From the NCBI GenBank assembly GCA_017562135.1, contig QEYB01000266.1, positions 868,001-932,000 on the forward strand: a stretch of 64,000 nt of DNA, in the 5' to 3' direction. A model generated the notes under the pieces. The model did no database searches, was not told the DNA's origin, and worked only from the letters and a program-made list of their open reading frames with translations. This stretch comes from Dipylidium caninum. Taxonomy: Eukaryota > Platyhelminthes > Cestoda > Cyclophyllidea > Dipylidiidae. Both the position numbers and the translations under genes were made by a program. Every line of letters begins with the position of its first letter. The first letter of the stretch is position 1. Positions 11,501 to 23,500 of this stretch are shown one piece after another.

Positions 11501-14500
11501 GTCAATCACCCACAGTTATTGTGGCATTTCAAGCCAAAGTCGCGCGATAGATAACTACTGTTTGTGTCGACTGTGCAGTAAGCCAATTTTGCCCAACAAT
11601 CTCGCACCTTTGGAGGCATTTGCAACGCCCGTACTCGTATGGACCGCACTGTGCCATTTTCGGATGCGACTTCGGCATGTGGGACAGGAAGGTTTTCCCC
11701 ATTTAAGTAGAACTCGAAGGCCACTTTTCCGCTCCCTTGCGAAGTACGCGGGATGCGCGATGGATGCCAGGCCGTCGACCTCCTCCGCATCCATCCGCGC
11801 GGTGAGGACTCTTCCGTTGAAAGTGAATGCTCTGCTGGTACCGATAACAGCCGGCGCAATTGCGGGAAGAGGCGCTAACGCACTGCGATGATTCCCGGTG
11901 TATGCGCAGGGGAGAACGAAAAGTACTCGCCGCACGGTGTCCCCTGTCGGTGACGTTGAGTACAGGACAAAGACTCGAGTCACGATGAATATCTTCGTCG
12001 CTTAGTTGCAATTTGAGTTCTCCCCGAATCTTCATTTTTGAGGCGTGGAAAAATTGCCAGCTGCAGCCGGTCTTTCCCTTGAAGACGTTGTAGTCAGCAC
12101 CGCCTCCTTTAGTTCGAAGACAAACCATTTCATTTACTTTTAGTTCCATCGCGGGAGTGGGGGACACGAACACTTGGCCATGCGCACATGGCAAAAGCCG
12201 TCCGAGGTTTTAGCGGGAGCAATTTAACCCTTCCCCCAGTCGACACACGCGGAGGGTGGCGTAGCCTCGACTCCCCCGGAATCTGATCCAGACGCCCGCC
12301 AATTGGGGGACAAAAGCCGCCCCACCGCCTCCGAGAGGGGAAGGCTTGAGCGGACTGTCCCACAGGTGGTTGCAGGTGCTTCTGCGCGCCAATGAAAAAG
12401 CAATTGAAACAACCTCACTAGTGACCAATCAAGATGGAAAGTGACAACAGAGTTTAGTGGGTTGGCGTGGAGTGGAGTACACCACCCGACCTTCGTTCGG
12501 CCACTGAGATGTTGCGACTAGTTACGCAGGTCGACGTAGCGAAACACTAGTGCGGTCTTATCACCTGCACTTCCTCTCTTGATTTCTAACTGTTCTCCGG
12601 CCTACGCAAGCCAACATTCGAATGGGAGTGGCCAAGCACGAAGGCCGGCCCCACACAGCAGCACTCGAAAAGGCAGTAGAGACGCACTTGAAGACCGCTG
12701 AGAGAGAAGAGACGCATGGCGTGGACGGTGAGAGGGAAAGCCCAGAGGGGATAGCCTCGAGCGTCGAGGTGCCGGGCCGCTGAGAAGAGATGAGTGGGTC
12801 CCAGGCTCCCCGACTTGGCCGCCTCCACAACCAGTTGATAGGTCGCCTCGAAGCTCGCCGTGTCCAACTCCGTGAGCTGAAGCGCTGTTAATGCGCAATT
12901 CACCGGGTCTTGTGCAGCCGCCTGAAAATCAGTCGAAATGGCAACATAACTTTGAGACAAGCTATCCTCATGCCGGTGTTTGGGACAGACAAAGTCCAAA
13001 CCCGCTCTGTGCCCCATGCTGACGGTTGTGCCAGTGAAAATGCCTGGCGAAACACAGAGGCGACAGATCCGAAGAATTTGGGACTTGTCTTAGCATTCGC
13101 CTACGCAGATGTGACATCGTGCCTTGTCAGTGGAAAAGCTCAATGCCCCTACACCCCGTCTGCGAGGCTTTCTGTTTCGAGAAAGGAGCAGGAAGAGGGA
13201 GCGACGTCGGGGAAATGAGGCAATGCAGTTGGACCGCAGCTTCACAGCAACGATACTCTGTGCCTGATATTCCGACTGCGCCTTCAAGTTGGCCCTGACT
13301 CGGGGGCGTCCGTAAGAAAGACAACTCTAAATTATTCGGGGGTGGGCAAAATCATGTCATCAGTTAAAATCACGACGCAATGCAAGCGGCAATCTAATGT
13401 TCTGTGTAAGGGCATAAGCAAGTAAGTCGGAGGAACAGGGCATCAGTTCAGCAGACTGTGGAGTCAAAGAGGCCGGAGGGAACTCCTACGAAGCTTGTCG
13501 AAGAGGAGAATAAAAGAGGCGACAAGGACATCGTGGCATAGTGGCAATGAACGGGCCAGTCGCCTCGCTGTCCCACATTTGAGCATATCCCGAGTTTACG
13601 AGTGGTTCGGCCGGAGCTGAGTGCGCCGTCCGCAGCGGTGCGTTCGCATGCGTCGGCGGAGCCCCCCACGCGCCAACCGAATGAGAGGAAATAATTAAAA
13701 TAAACTCAAAGCGAGCAGCAGTGGAGGGGATTGTGCGGTGCAGTGCAATCAAAAGGTGAGGGTCCCCCAAATACGTTACTTTGTACGGTCAGCCGTATTC
13801 ATGGCCTTGACCGTTTAGCTTTATGAAAGATGACGGAGGCACCGAAGGACAGCAGTAAGTCAAATTCACTCTAACTTGGCAGGAGACATTCCTCGGGATT
13901 GACGTTTTAAGGGCTGCTCCCACGGGGCCTAACGCGGTGCATACGCTTCACCCCGTTCGCAGGAGGCCTTCAGGCACCCGCAAAATATGCGTTTTCGCCC
14001 TACTGCACTTCGCATCCTGCAGGAACCATTTCGCGTGTGCAAGTTGCGGGAACCCACTCTGTAACATCGCAAGCGGCGCGACGAAAGTGACGCAGGTTAC
14101 CGCAGAAAGGTAACCAAATATCTGCCGTCCAAAGGACCAGGAAGCGGCCCGTCTAACACGCCGCTTCTCCTAATCGCAAGTGTCACGACACTCTGCGTTT
14201 ACCTATGCCTGTAACACCAAACACGATGAGAACTCAGAAGACGTGATGGCCACGTGGAATGTCAGCTCTACCGTTTCAAAAGCCAGGAGGAGTCGAAAAA
14301 TTTTCGGGCGCGCCTGATCGTCCCTTAACAGGACTTTTTACCGGTCCTTGTTGTAAAAGCGCAAAGCAAATAGTGATTTTTTTATTTGGGAGTAAATACC
14401 CAACCGAGCATTGAGGCGACGATATTATGCTAAGCCTTCGAACAGAAACTACGTTTGTCCATCTTAGTCATAGAGAGCAACCTTGACGCACCAATAATGA

Positions 14501-17500
14501 CAGGCTCATACATTCGCACACGCACAAATTTGGCCAGTGCAAAGCCTTTGTTCACCACCGCACGCGGGACGGTCGATGCGGCAACGGGCAAATGGGTCGC
14601 CGAGAAGGCACCAAGCAGCCGGAATGCCCCTCTCCGATTGGTCGGCGCGAGACAGCCAATGGTACGAGCGAAGCGACCGACGCGAGACGTGTTAGCTCGC
14701 TGGGCGTTTTGTGTGCGTGTGACGGAGGGGTAATTTTAGACTGTCTTAGTCGCATTGCGGACGTGCTCTCGAAACCATGCTCCCAAGACTCACCGCAGCC
14801 CTCCTGGGCATTGCAATCGCGCTTATCATCATCGCTCTGGCTATTTCCGACTGGCGCAATGGCCTGGCCTTCGGGGGCTCGAGCTATGACAAGGAGGCGA
14901 TGATTGCAGTCACCTTCCTGATCATCATCGGTCTTATCTGCCTCATCATCGTCTTTATACTCGACATTGTCATGCTCTGCCAGAGTGCTGTCCCCTCGGG
15001 CATGATCACAGCTCGCTTCGTCATCCTCTACATCGGTGTTGCGCTCATTATGATCGGCGTCCTCGTGTTTACAGCTAAAAGAGGAGGGCTTTGGCCTTAC
15101 TTCCTCGTTGTGGTGGGCATGGTGTTTGCTGTCCTTGTGGCCATCCTCGCCGCCGTCTACTCTAGATGTGTTTCAAGCGAACGTGTCGTTGTGGTCCGCT
15201 CCACACGTTAAGGAATCATTGTCAAGAGCACCTTCAACGGGACCTGCATGTCAAGCTTCGCCTGAGATTTCTACAACTTACACTACATCGTATTCATTGA
15301 TATCATCGCTTCTCATTATCTCGCGCTCTCCAGCTCCTGCCTTAAAAATCGCCTAATGGACTACCACTGCTATCCGGACCTACGCAGACTCTCTCTCGTC
15401 CAGTTAATTCGTCCGCTTTTCCCCTCTCCCCTCTTCTGTTATCCCCATAGGAAAGAAAATTGTGCGTTTGTTAAGGGATCTTTCAAATTACGAACACTAA
15501 CTAACACAAACGTGGGTTATGTGTATTCATTAAACGATATAAAAAACAAATCCGGCTGACCAATCGCGTCTCACGTATGAATGAGGCGCCTAATAGCAAC
15601 GTCAACAGTGACATGACCGAGCTGGGGAACGAGGAAGGCCGCGGTCTTCGATGTCGCAAAACAACGGCATAACTTCGGGAGCGTCGAGGTTTGCACATGA
15701 CTAACAACTCTAGAGGACTGGGGGCATTATGAGGTGGGTGCGGACTCGGATCGAGGACGTGTGGGCGCTTCGGTCTACATCGTGAGCGGAATGCAGACTT
15801 AGTGGGGGTTGTGGCTTGCGGAAAGAGCCTCTTGTGCCAAAGTGTTTTGTTGTGGTGGGAAACTCGAGGAAGAGTTTTAGCTATGTCCCGGGTTAGCAGA
15901 AATGGTGAAAAAGGGTTGCGACGGCTCATGTGCCACAGCGTGGAGGCTCCAGCAAGTTGGCAGACAATGGACTCGAGTAGGTGGATACCGCTTGAAGAGG
16001 GGAGAACATCTCGTCACGCCATCAGCGGGAGAATGCTGACGTGACGTTGCCGTGGTAATGAGGAAAAACAAAATTTGGGGAGTCGGTTATTCCGTAGTTT
16101 ACCGCTACCAGTGCGCGCATCTCAAGCAAAATAGAGCAAAATAAAGTGCCAAGCTCTCTCGCAGCCAAAGTTGCGAAGAACTGTGATGCATCCAGGGTCC
16201 TTCGTCTTCTGCTAATTTTTAGAAACACGAAATGAATGCAATCTCGAAGTTCACGGGACGGAAGTTGGCAAGATTGCGCTGAGGAAATTAGGAACAGCTA
16301 ATTAATATCCTACTGAAAACTTGTTAGTAGCATATAAACGGCGTTGACCGAGGCAACCAGAACGAGGACATGGAACCTGCTATTTCGCTACTAAAGACAC
16401 CAAATTAAAGATTTTTATTGCACATCTCCGGTGACCGATGTCGACAGAAGCCAGAAACGCAGAAGTAGCCAGTAAAGAAGCATTCGTTTCGAACGGTAGG
16501 GCCCGCACAACTCCACAATAGTCACGACTCATCATTTTCCCCGTCGAAATGTGCTCAAGGCTCCAAGTTCTATGATCAAAAAGTAAGTTCCCTGCGAATT
16601 CTCGAAGTGTACATTTTTTGGAGTGTCGCGCCATGGTTACTCATCGAGACGGAATGTTTGGGAAACCGCTAAAGCGTGGGAAACATTTCAGCTGAAAAAA
16701 TTGGAGCACATTGAGGGGGAACGAAGCGACGTATTTTCAGACCACCCTGAAAACCCAGTCGGGAGATTAACTGAGCGAGGACGACGGCTACGGCGGTTTG
16801 CAGGCTCTAGACCTTAACAGCAACCCAAGCGGACAGCCGATCTGATTCCGAGAAAACCCGGCACATATTCTCTCCCCAGTTTCAGAGAAAACGGCCATTG
16901 TTGTGCATAAGAGTCCACCACGCCACCGCCTAGGCTTTCGCACCGCCGTCAAAATCTACTTTGGATGAAACCTATTTCAAGAGGACACCTGAAGTGAGGT
17001 GAGTGGGAGGAGTCAGATAGGCGACAAGCGACCAAATCCGCAAGGGAAACACGTCAGTGTAGGCGATGCATTGCGTGGTACCGGAGGAAGACCACACTGA
17101 TTTCCTGTGTGCCAAATAAACGGTACACATTTGGGCTAGCCTGAGGTGGTTCTAAGAGCGGTTTAGATGTCGCTAGCGAAGCAGTTAACCACCAAATAAA
17201 AGCTGAGTCTGCCTTTCTAAATGAACTCAGGACGAAGTTGCAGCATGTCCTGAGGCACCCCCAGTCTGGACTTCGGACTATTCAAAATGCGTGAACTCCA
17301 TACTGCGTGCGCATGTCACGAGCCACGAAGTAAATGTAGATTCCCCGCCTCTTTCTCCTCTCACACTTCGACGAGCTCTCGCCTCTTCACCGCGTCTAGA
17401 ACCTCGGCTGTCCTAGGCCGGTGTTGACGGCCACCGCCTCCGTCTGCTCGAAATGGCCTCATTTTAAGTAGTCCCGGAAACAGCATTTCTCGCTAGATGA

Positions 17501-20500
17501 GTGGAAGAACTCAGACGGTTTACTTCATCGTGTCGTGGAACAGGCTAGAGGAGAGTGGAGTGTGAATAAGCAGATGGTAGCTGATAGGAAAGGTTGGATG
17601 GGGTGGTGGGACAACTTGGCCAAGTGAACATATTTTTGGTCCAAAGGCGCTGACGTGAGCGTCGCGCTGAAAAAGGGGGACTGCAGCCACGTCGCGTCTC
17701 CGCACCAGGTATTCCCGATGCGCTGATAGTCGATGCGGTTCAGCGCTTCCGCGACTTTTCAACGCCTGACACTTCAGTCTGGTGATGCCATGTTTAACTC
17801 GCAAATGGCGCTAAATGAATGGCGTAAGACTGACATTTTGTTAGGTGTCAGAGTGCACAGGTGACATTTTAATCTCGGATTCATAGAAGGAATCAGTGTT
17901 TCATCTCGCCGGTTAATAAATCATTGCAACGTTCGGTTGGGAGGTAGAGGCGGTGGTTCTGATGTAGTAACTGCATTAGGACCAAGCAGCAAATGCCGGA
18001 GAGTGCACCACTGCCCTCCTAACAGCGGCCATTTTTCTCACCTCCCGTGGCTCCCCCGCTCTCAATGACCGACACTGGCACATATGAGAGTCCCAGGGCA
18101 CACCTCTTCACTCCGACGACGTTCCCTTCTTTCAGGCCTTGCGTTCACGAAAGCGCCTGACCGACATTTCAGCACGGCAGAGGTTGCAACATCAGAATCG
18201 CAGTGACCATTCCCCTCTTGATGAGGCCATCCGCGCAGAACTCCCACTTGTCACTTTCATCGAGCCCATTAAAGGCAGATGACCTGGCGCCCCTCCATGC
18301 CATTCGGGAACAGGCACGAAACCCCTCGGCGCAAGCACAGTACTTTAAGGGTACAACCGAAATCTACCAGGTGCCCTACACTCATCCTCCCCGATCTAAG
18401 TCCACTCCATGTAGGCAAACAGCGAGGTTTATTTGTTATACAAACAAGCTAACGCCCTCCTCTCTCATCGAAGTCCAGATTTATTTCTCCTACCTCGTCA
18501 GAACACTCGAGAGTTTGCGGGGGCTTGGGCGAAGTTGATTCAGAGGAGGTACAACGATGTCAAAATTCGCATTGCGCCAAAACACACATTTTGAGGTCGA
18601 AAGGAAAATTCGCTGACATTTAGGCCTTCTGGTAACAGAGGGGAGTCAGAATACCGGCAAAATTGCGGTGTTTCGACAAAAATCAGCGTCTTTCTCGGCA
18701 GGCGAACGCGATATTTCAAAAAATCTCAAATCGCTGTGAAAATTAGGTCCCGGTGCTTACTGGGGTGGGATGACTTCGACCTATGCGGTAAATGCCACCA
18801 AGCAGAAGGTCAGACTACCAAAACAGCCTCTCTTACTCCAACTAGACGGGCCGGTTAAGCGCAAACGTAGTTGAGACCAGCGCTGTTTGGCCTTATTAGC
18901 CAGTTTCGAAGGCCCTACCTGTTCAAAGGTGACATCCGATGATGAGAGAACGAGTGAGTGGGGGCAGCACGTCGTGGGGCAAAGGGAGAGGAGGGGCGAA
19001 GGGAACACTTACTTGAATGGTCATTTGTCGGACCGCCATTTTGATCTGCTCCACAACAAGGGGTGTGAAGGGGAGGAAACTGTAGATGCGTGGGAGGAGG
19101 AGAAGCATCCCCTCAGAGCTGCTACGGGTAGGCCTGGCACCCACGTTGACGCCGGCACCGAGATCCCCGCCTCCGCCGGAACCGATGCCCGCGCCCGCGG
19201 TGGCGCCAACAGGTGAGACGCAGGCCACACAGGCGAGGAGAGTGGGCGCCAGCCATGTGACAGCCTCCCGGGGACTGGCGTAGGTATTCCACGCCTGAGC
19301 CAAGTGCAGTAGCGCAGGAGGACCCGCCAGCAAGCCCGTGGACACCGCCCAGCCCAGCATCTCGCGGCGACGCCAGTGCACCCGCGGCCACGTGGTGCGC
19401 ACTGCCACGCACAGCGCCAAGTGGAAGGCAGCGCAGACCAAGGAGATGCGCTCTTGAAGGGCGCTCGTGGGCAGGGCTGTTGTCACAAAGTTGACTGGCA
19501 GGAGATTGGCAAAGCCAAGACTGTTTACAGCATTCGTGCCCGATAGGAGTGAGGCGGTGGAGGCGCCAGTATTCGTGGATCCGCTAACTGCGCCGGTGGC
19601 AGTTGCAGCAGCAGTTGCGGAAGCGTTCAGGGGAAAGCAGGTTCGTCCAAGGAGAAGGCGCTGGTCGAGGAATGTAACCGATGGCCTATTGCCTCGGCTA
19701 AAACCTGGCAATGAGTAGAAAGCGCTATCCTTGAAACCGCTCTCCCTCTGCCTTTTTTCTCTCGCATATTAGTTCTGCTCGACTCGGTAGGAAGCCTACT
19801 TAGACTTGGCGCCCACTAGATAACAAGCCGGCGCGGTCGACGTGTTGGAAGCTTCGATGGAAGAAGGCTCTCTTACCCCCCTCCCCAAGTCATCCGACAA
19901 AAAACCCACAGGCACCGTTGTTGCATAGTTATGAGCTAGGTCTTAAAGACCTGCTGCTGCTGCGGAATGGCACTGGCCAAAGCCACTGGGTGGACAGTCA
20001 TAGAGAAGAGATGCAAGTGACGTAGCGTGACCAATAGCTGAATACGATCTTGGCAGAGTGCGTGCGGCCCGAATACGTGATTTACTGTGAAAAAGAAGTG
20101 TTCGCAATAGCAGTAGCAGAAAAGAGGTTGGATTCGAGCGACCTCCACAGCTCCCACGATGGCCTTCACTGCAGTCGTCAGTCGTCTAGCGTGACTTCAT
20201 TTAACAGCAAATGAGGGTCCTCGTTCAACGCGTGCTTGGGGAAGATTCAAGAAGGCAGATAGGAGCCCGGTTGACGCCAACATCGTGTGCTCCTCAAAAT
20301 AAGGGGCCTTAGGGCGCGGGGAGAGAGGTGCCAACTCCCTTCTACACTCTGTGCCGCCAGTCTCGGCGCACAAATACACGCTGTCAAATTCGCCTACTTC
20401 TGATGCTTGTCCAAAGAGCACCCAAAGGAAATGCGGACTAGCCAACCTCAAGTTTGTGGCGTTTTGTTCAGACGATGCAAAAGGAAAGCCAGTTCGGAAA

Positions 20501-23500
20501 TACGACCTTATTTTGGGGGTTTTCGGGGCACTCAAGCTCAAGGAGAGTCAGGACAGTCCATGAGAATGCAAAAAAGCGGAGCTGAGCAGTCACTTCTCCT
20601 TACTTACCTCACGAGAGACCGAGAGAAGACTGATGGAGGTGTGAATATGTCGATCGCAGACGCGCATGAAGTGGTCCATGCGGAAGACGGCGGAGCGCGA
20701 GGCGAGGATTAGGCTGATGGCCAGTCGAGCCTGTCTGCCTTCCATGGCGCCGAGATCGCGTCGGTACGCGGCCGCGACGGAGTCCTGGCTCATGAAGGCT
20801 GGGTGCTGGTGGCGCGGTGCATCCTGACTCGGCCGGTGGTGAGTGGACTGTCCCGGCGGCGGGGGTGGCGGGAGTGTGTGGGGAGGTGGGGCGATGGGGA
20901 GACGAGAGAATGGTGCCATCGCTGCGTTGAAGAAGGTAGAGGGCAATGGCGGAGAGCGGAATGCATTGGGCGCGGATGTGGCTGTCGAGGCAGAGAAGGT
21001 GGGAGGACGAGGGACGTTGTCATTGTGTCGCTGGGTAGTGGCTAAGGAGACAGAGCCGGTGGAGTTGGCTACCAGAGGACTGTCTGATACCGGCTCGAGA
21101 ATCGGGAGTCTACAGTGAGAAGGAGAAGGAATCAACAGACTGCGTCGTGAGGCTGACGTCCGTGCCTCTTTTGCTGGCGCTTGTTAATTCCGTGGGCGTG
21201 TGCAAAGTCCGTGCGTGAGAAGGGTGGGCCGCGCACAACGGAGGCCCACAGGCGCCGTGTGTGAGCATGGGACAGAGAGGCGAGGGTTCACATTCACCCC
21301 ACGTGAACCGAACTGCGCAAGTCGCGGTCGGTGGCAGTTAAACAAACGACCACGCAAATCGCGCGAGAAGCTGAGACCCAGAGCAGCCCAGTCAGAGGTC
21401 ATGTTGACGAGGCAGATGCCTTCCCAACGGGTGCTCGGGTCGCTTTACTGTGTGCCCTTAGAGAAATTCAGTGATACGCATTCGAAATGAATCTTTTTTG
21501 CCTTATCTGGTCTACACCACCGAGTTGTTTGTCGTTAGTGGCAGTAGTCCCACTCGTCACTAGCGACAGGCTTAAATTCCGTTTAAAGAGGCGACTTAGA
21601 AAACATGGAGAGCGTGATGGACGACCAGTCTGTGCCGACCGACACACAGAGAGGCGCTCCCGTACTTGCGACCGCAGGATTGGGCGACGAGGCGTCACCG
21701 GCCTGCAGTAAGCTCGGTGGCTTTGCTGGGCTGTGTTCCAGGGAGCGAGGAAAAAAGGCGCGACTCGCATGAGTGAATTCCTAGGAGAATTCCATCGTAC
21801 AAGACAAAGCCCGATGACTAATAGCGACGCAGTGGGATTGGAGGAGATTTCGGGTGCGTGTGTGTCTGAAAGCTTCCCCTTCTGCTCCCGCAGCACGGCT
21901 CCTGTCAACTCTTTCGCCAAAGGCTGGCCTCCTTCGCAATGAAGCATTCGTGAGCAGTCGATGCTTGGTTAAAACCCCTTTGAGGCCAAGCAGCATCTCT
22001 GCGAGCGTCCCTTCGGTGAAGAACGCGGAAGGGATGGAGAGATTTAACGTCACGTTTTCTCAAGTAGAGACCGACCACCGCAGTAATGTCCACACGCCTA
22101 CTCCAGCCTCTGTGTGAGCCCCATTGCACTCGTGGGGCGTCCAGTAGACCTGAATTACTACGTTTCCGACCCGAGCTAAGAGCAGCTGTTCTCTTGCACT
22201 TGCGAGACATTAATTCTGGCGGTGGTCGTACATAATCGGATGTTATGTTTCGACAGTAAGGACATCCTGAGAGTAGAAAGGCTGCCAATGTTGAGCGCCC
22301 CAAAGCCCTGCCCCCGGAGAAGGCCGATTTGAGAGCCAGCAACCTCAGCGAAGAAGAGACGCGCTGCGCCGCGGTGCGCCGGCTGCCCCTGAGAGCGACT
22401 TATGGGCAGCTGACTAACAGACGCACACTGGGGAGCTTTTTCTCGCACTCCACTCGGCCGAAACATCGCGTGCTTTTGTTCACTTGACGGAGGCGGCATA
22501 TGAACTTTTGCGCAAAACGCGGAGGTGGCGCGGGTGGACGCGCGGGTACCGAAAACGGTGAGACTCGGTCTTCCACTTAGTCATCGGCGCTGTCGGCGGT
22601 GGAGGGACCGAAACTGCGCCAGCGTCGCCCCCACGGCGAGGCGCTTCATCCCACCTACCACTTGGGATAGTTTCAAGGACAGGCGAGGAGGCGCCTGTGA
22701 GACTCCACAAAAATGGCGATTTTAAACGTGCCAAGTGGTTGGTCATAATGATTTCACAAATTGAATTTTCGGGAGCGAAACTCGGGCATTTTGACGGAGC
22801 CTTTCGATCATTTGACCCAAAAATCACGTTAGCTAATCGGTTGTCTTGAAATTTCCGAGCAGAGGAGGTCTACACACGAACGACTTGACGTAGCATTGGC
22901 TTCAGCGTCCGCGCCACAGTCGAGACATGAGCTGCACGTCGCCCCGCAGCACGCCACTCCATGGCGAGGCGTCGGTGGCGAGGACTGTCTCCTTGATCCT
23001 CATCCACGCACAAAGCTTGTCTCGTGGGTTCGCTGGACCACGTCCGCGTGGTGAAATGAAGGAGGGACGATGTCTATGCCAACATCTGTCTGCTGCGAAT
23101 TCGCACGGAACTGCGACTTTCGGAGGAGGCGCACACAAACACCCACACACTCCCCAGACGCTTTAACACATGTGTCGTTTAAAATAGCGTTGTACTTTGT
23201 CAAGGTGTCTCAACAGTGAGCACGAAAACTAAACAAAAGCCACCCCGGCCCTCTGAACATACAGCAAATTCGCGGAGGGGGTGGTGAATTCGCAGGGCAT
23301 GGCAGGAGTAAATACTTCCGCCGGATGCATTTGTGCAATTTTAACTCAGAAGAGCCAGATTGTAGACAAAGGAACCGACTGGCTCACAACCCACTACCAA
23401 ATGACCCTAAGATGATTGTCGCCTGTGGCGCTAGGCGGGACGCAAACAGTCTCGCATTCATGCTTTCCCCCTTCCCATCCAGCGGAGTGTATGCAAACGG

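Larger units (their letters stand above)
12922..19012 (-). other. ZSWIM intron 11, hosting a nested gene
   Basis: 6.1 kb intron that contains the plus-strand four-helix membrane protein gene at 14777-15211. No other convincing gene was seen in the remaining sequence. Confidence 0.8.

Noticed and set aside
11424..12194. Overlapping open frames on both strands up to 163 codons, one with a CPTC-like cysteine pair
   Set aside because: No family resemblance, no supporting splice context, and the two strands are open over the same bases, as expected in GC-rich noncoding DNA.
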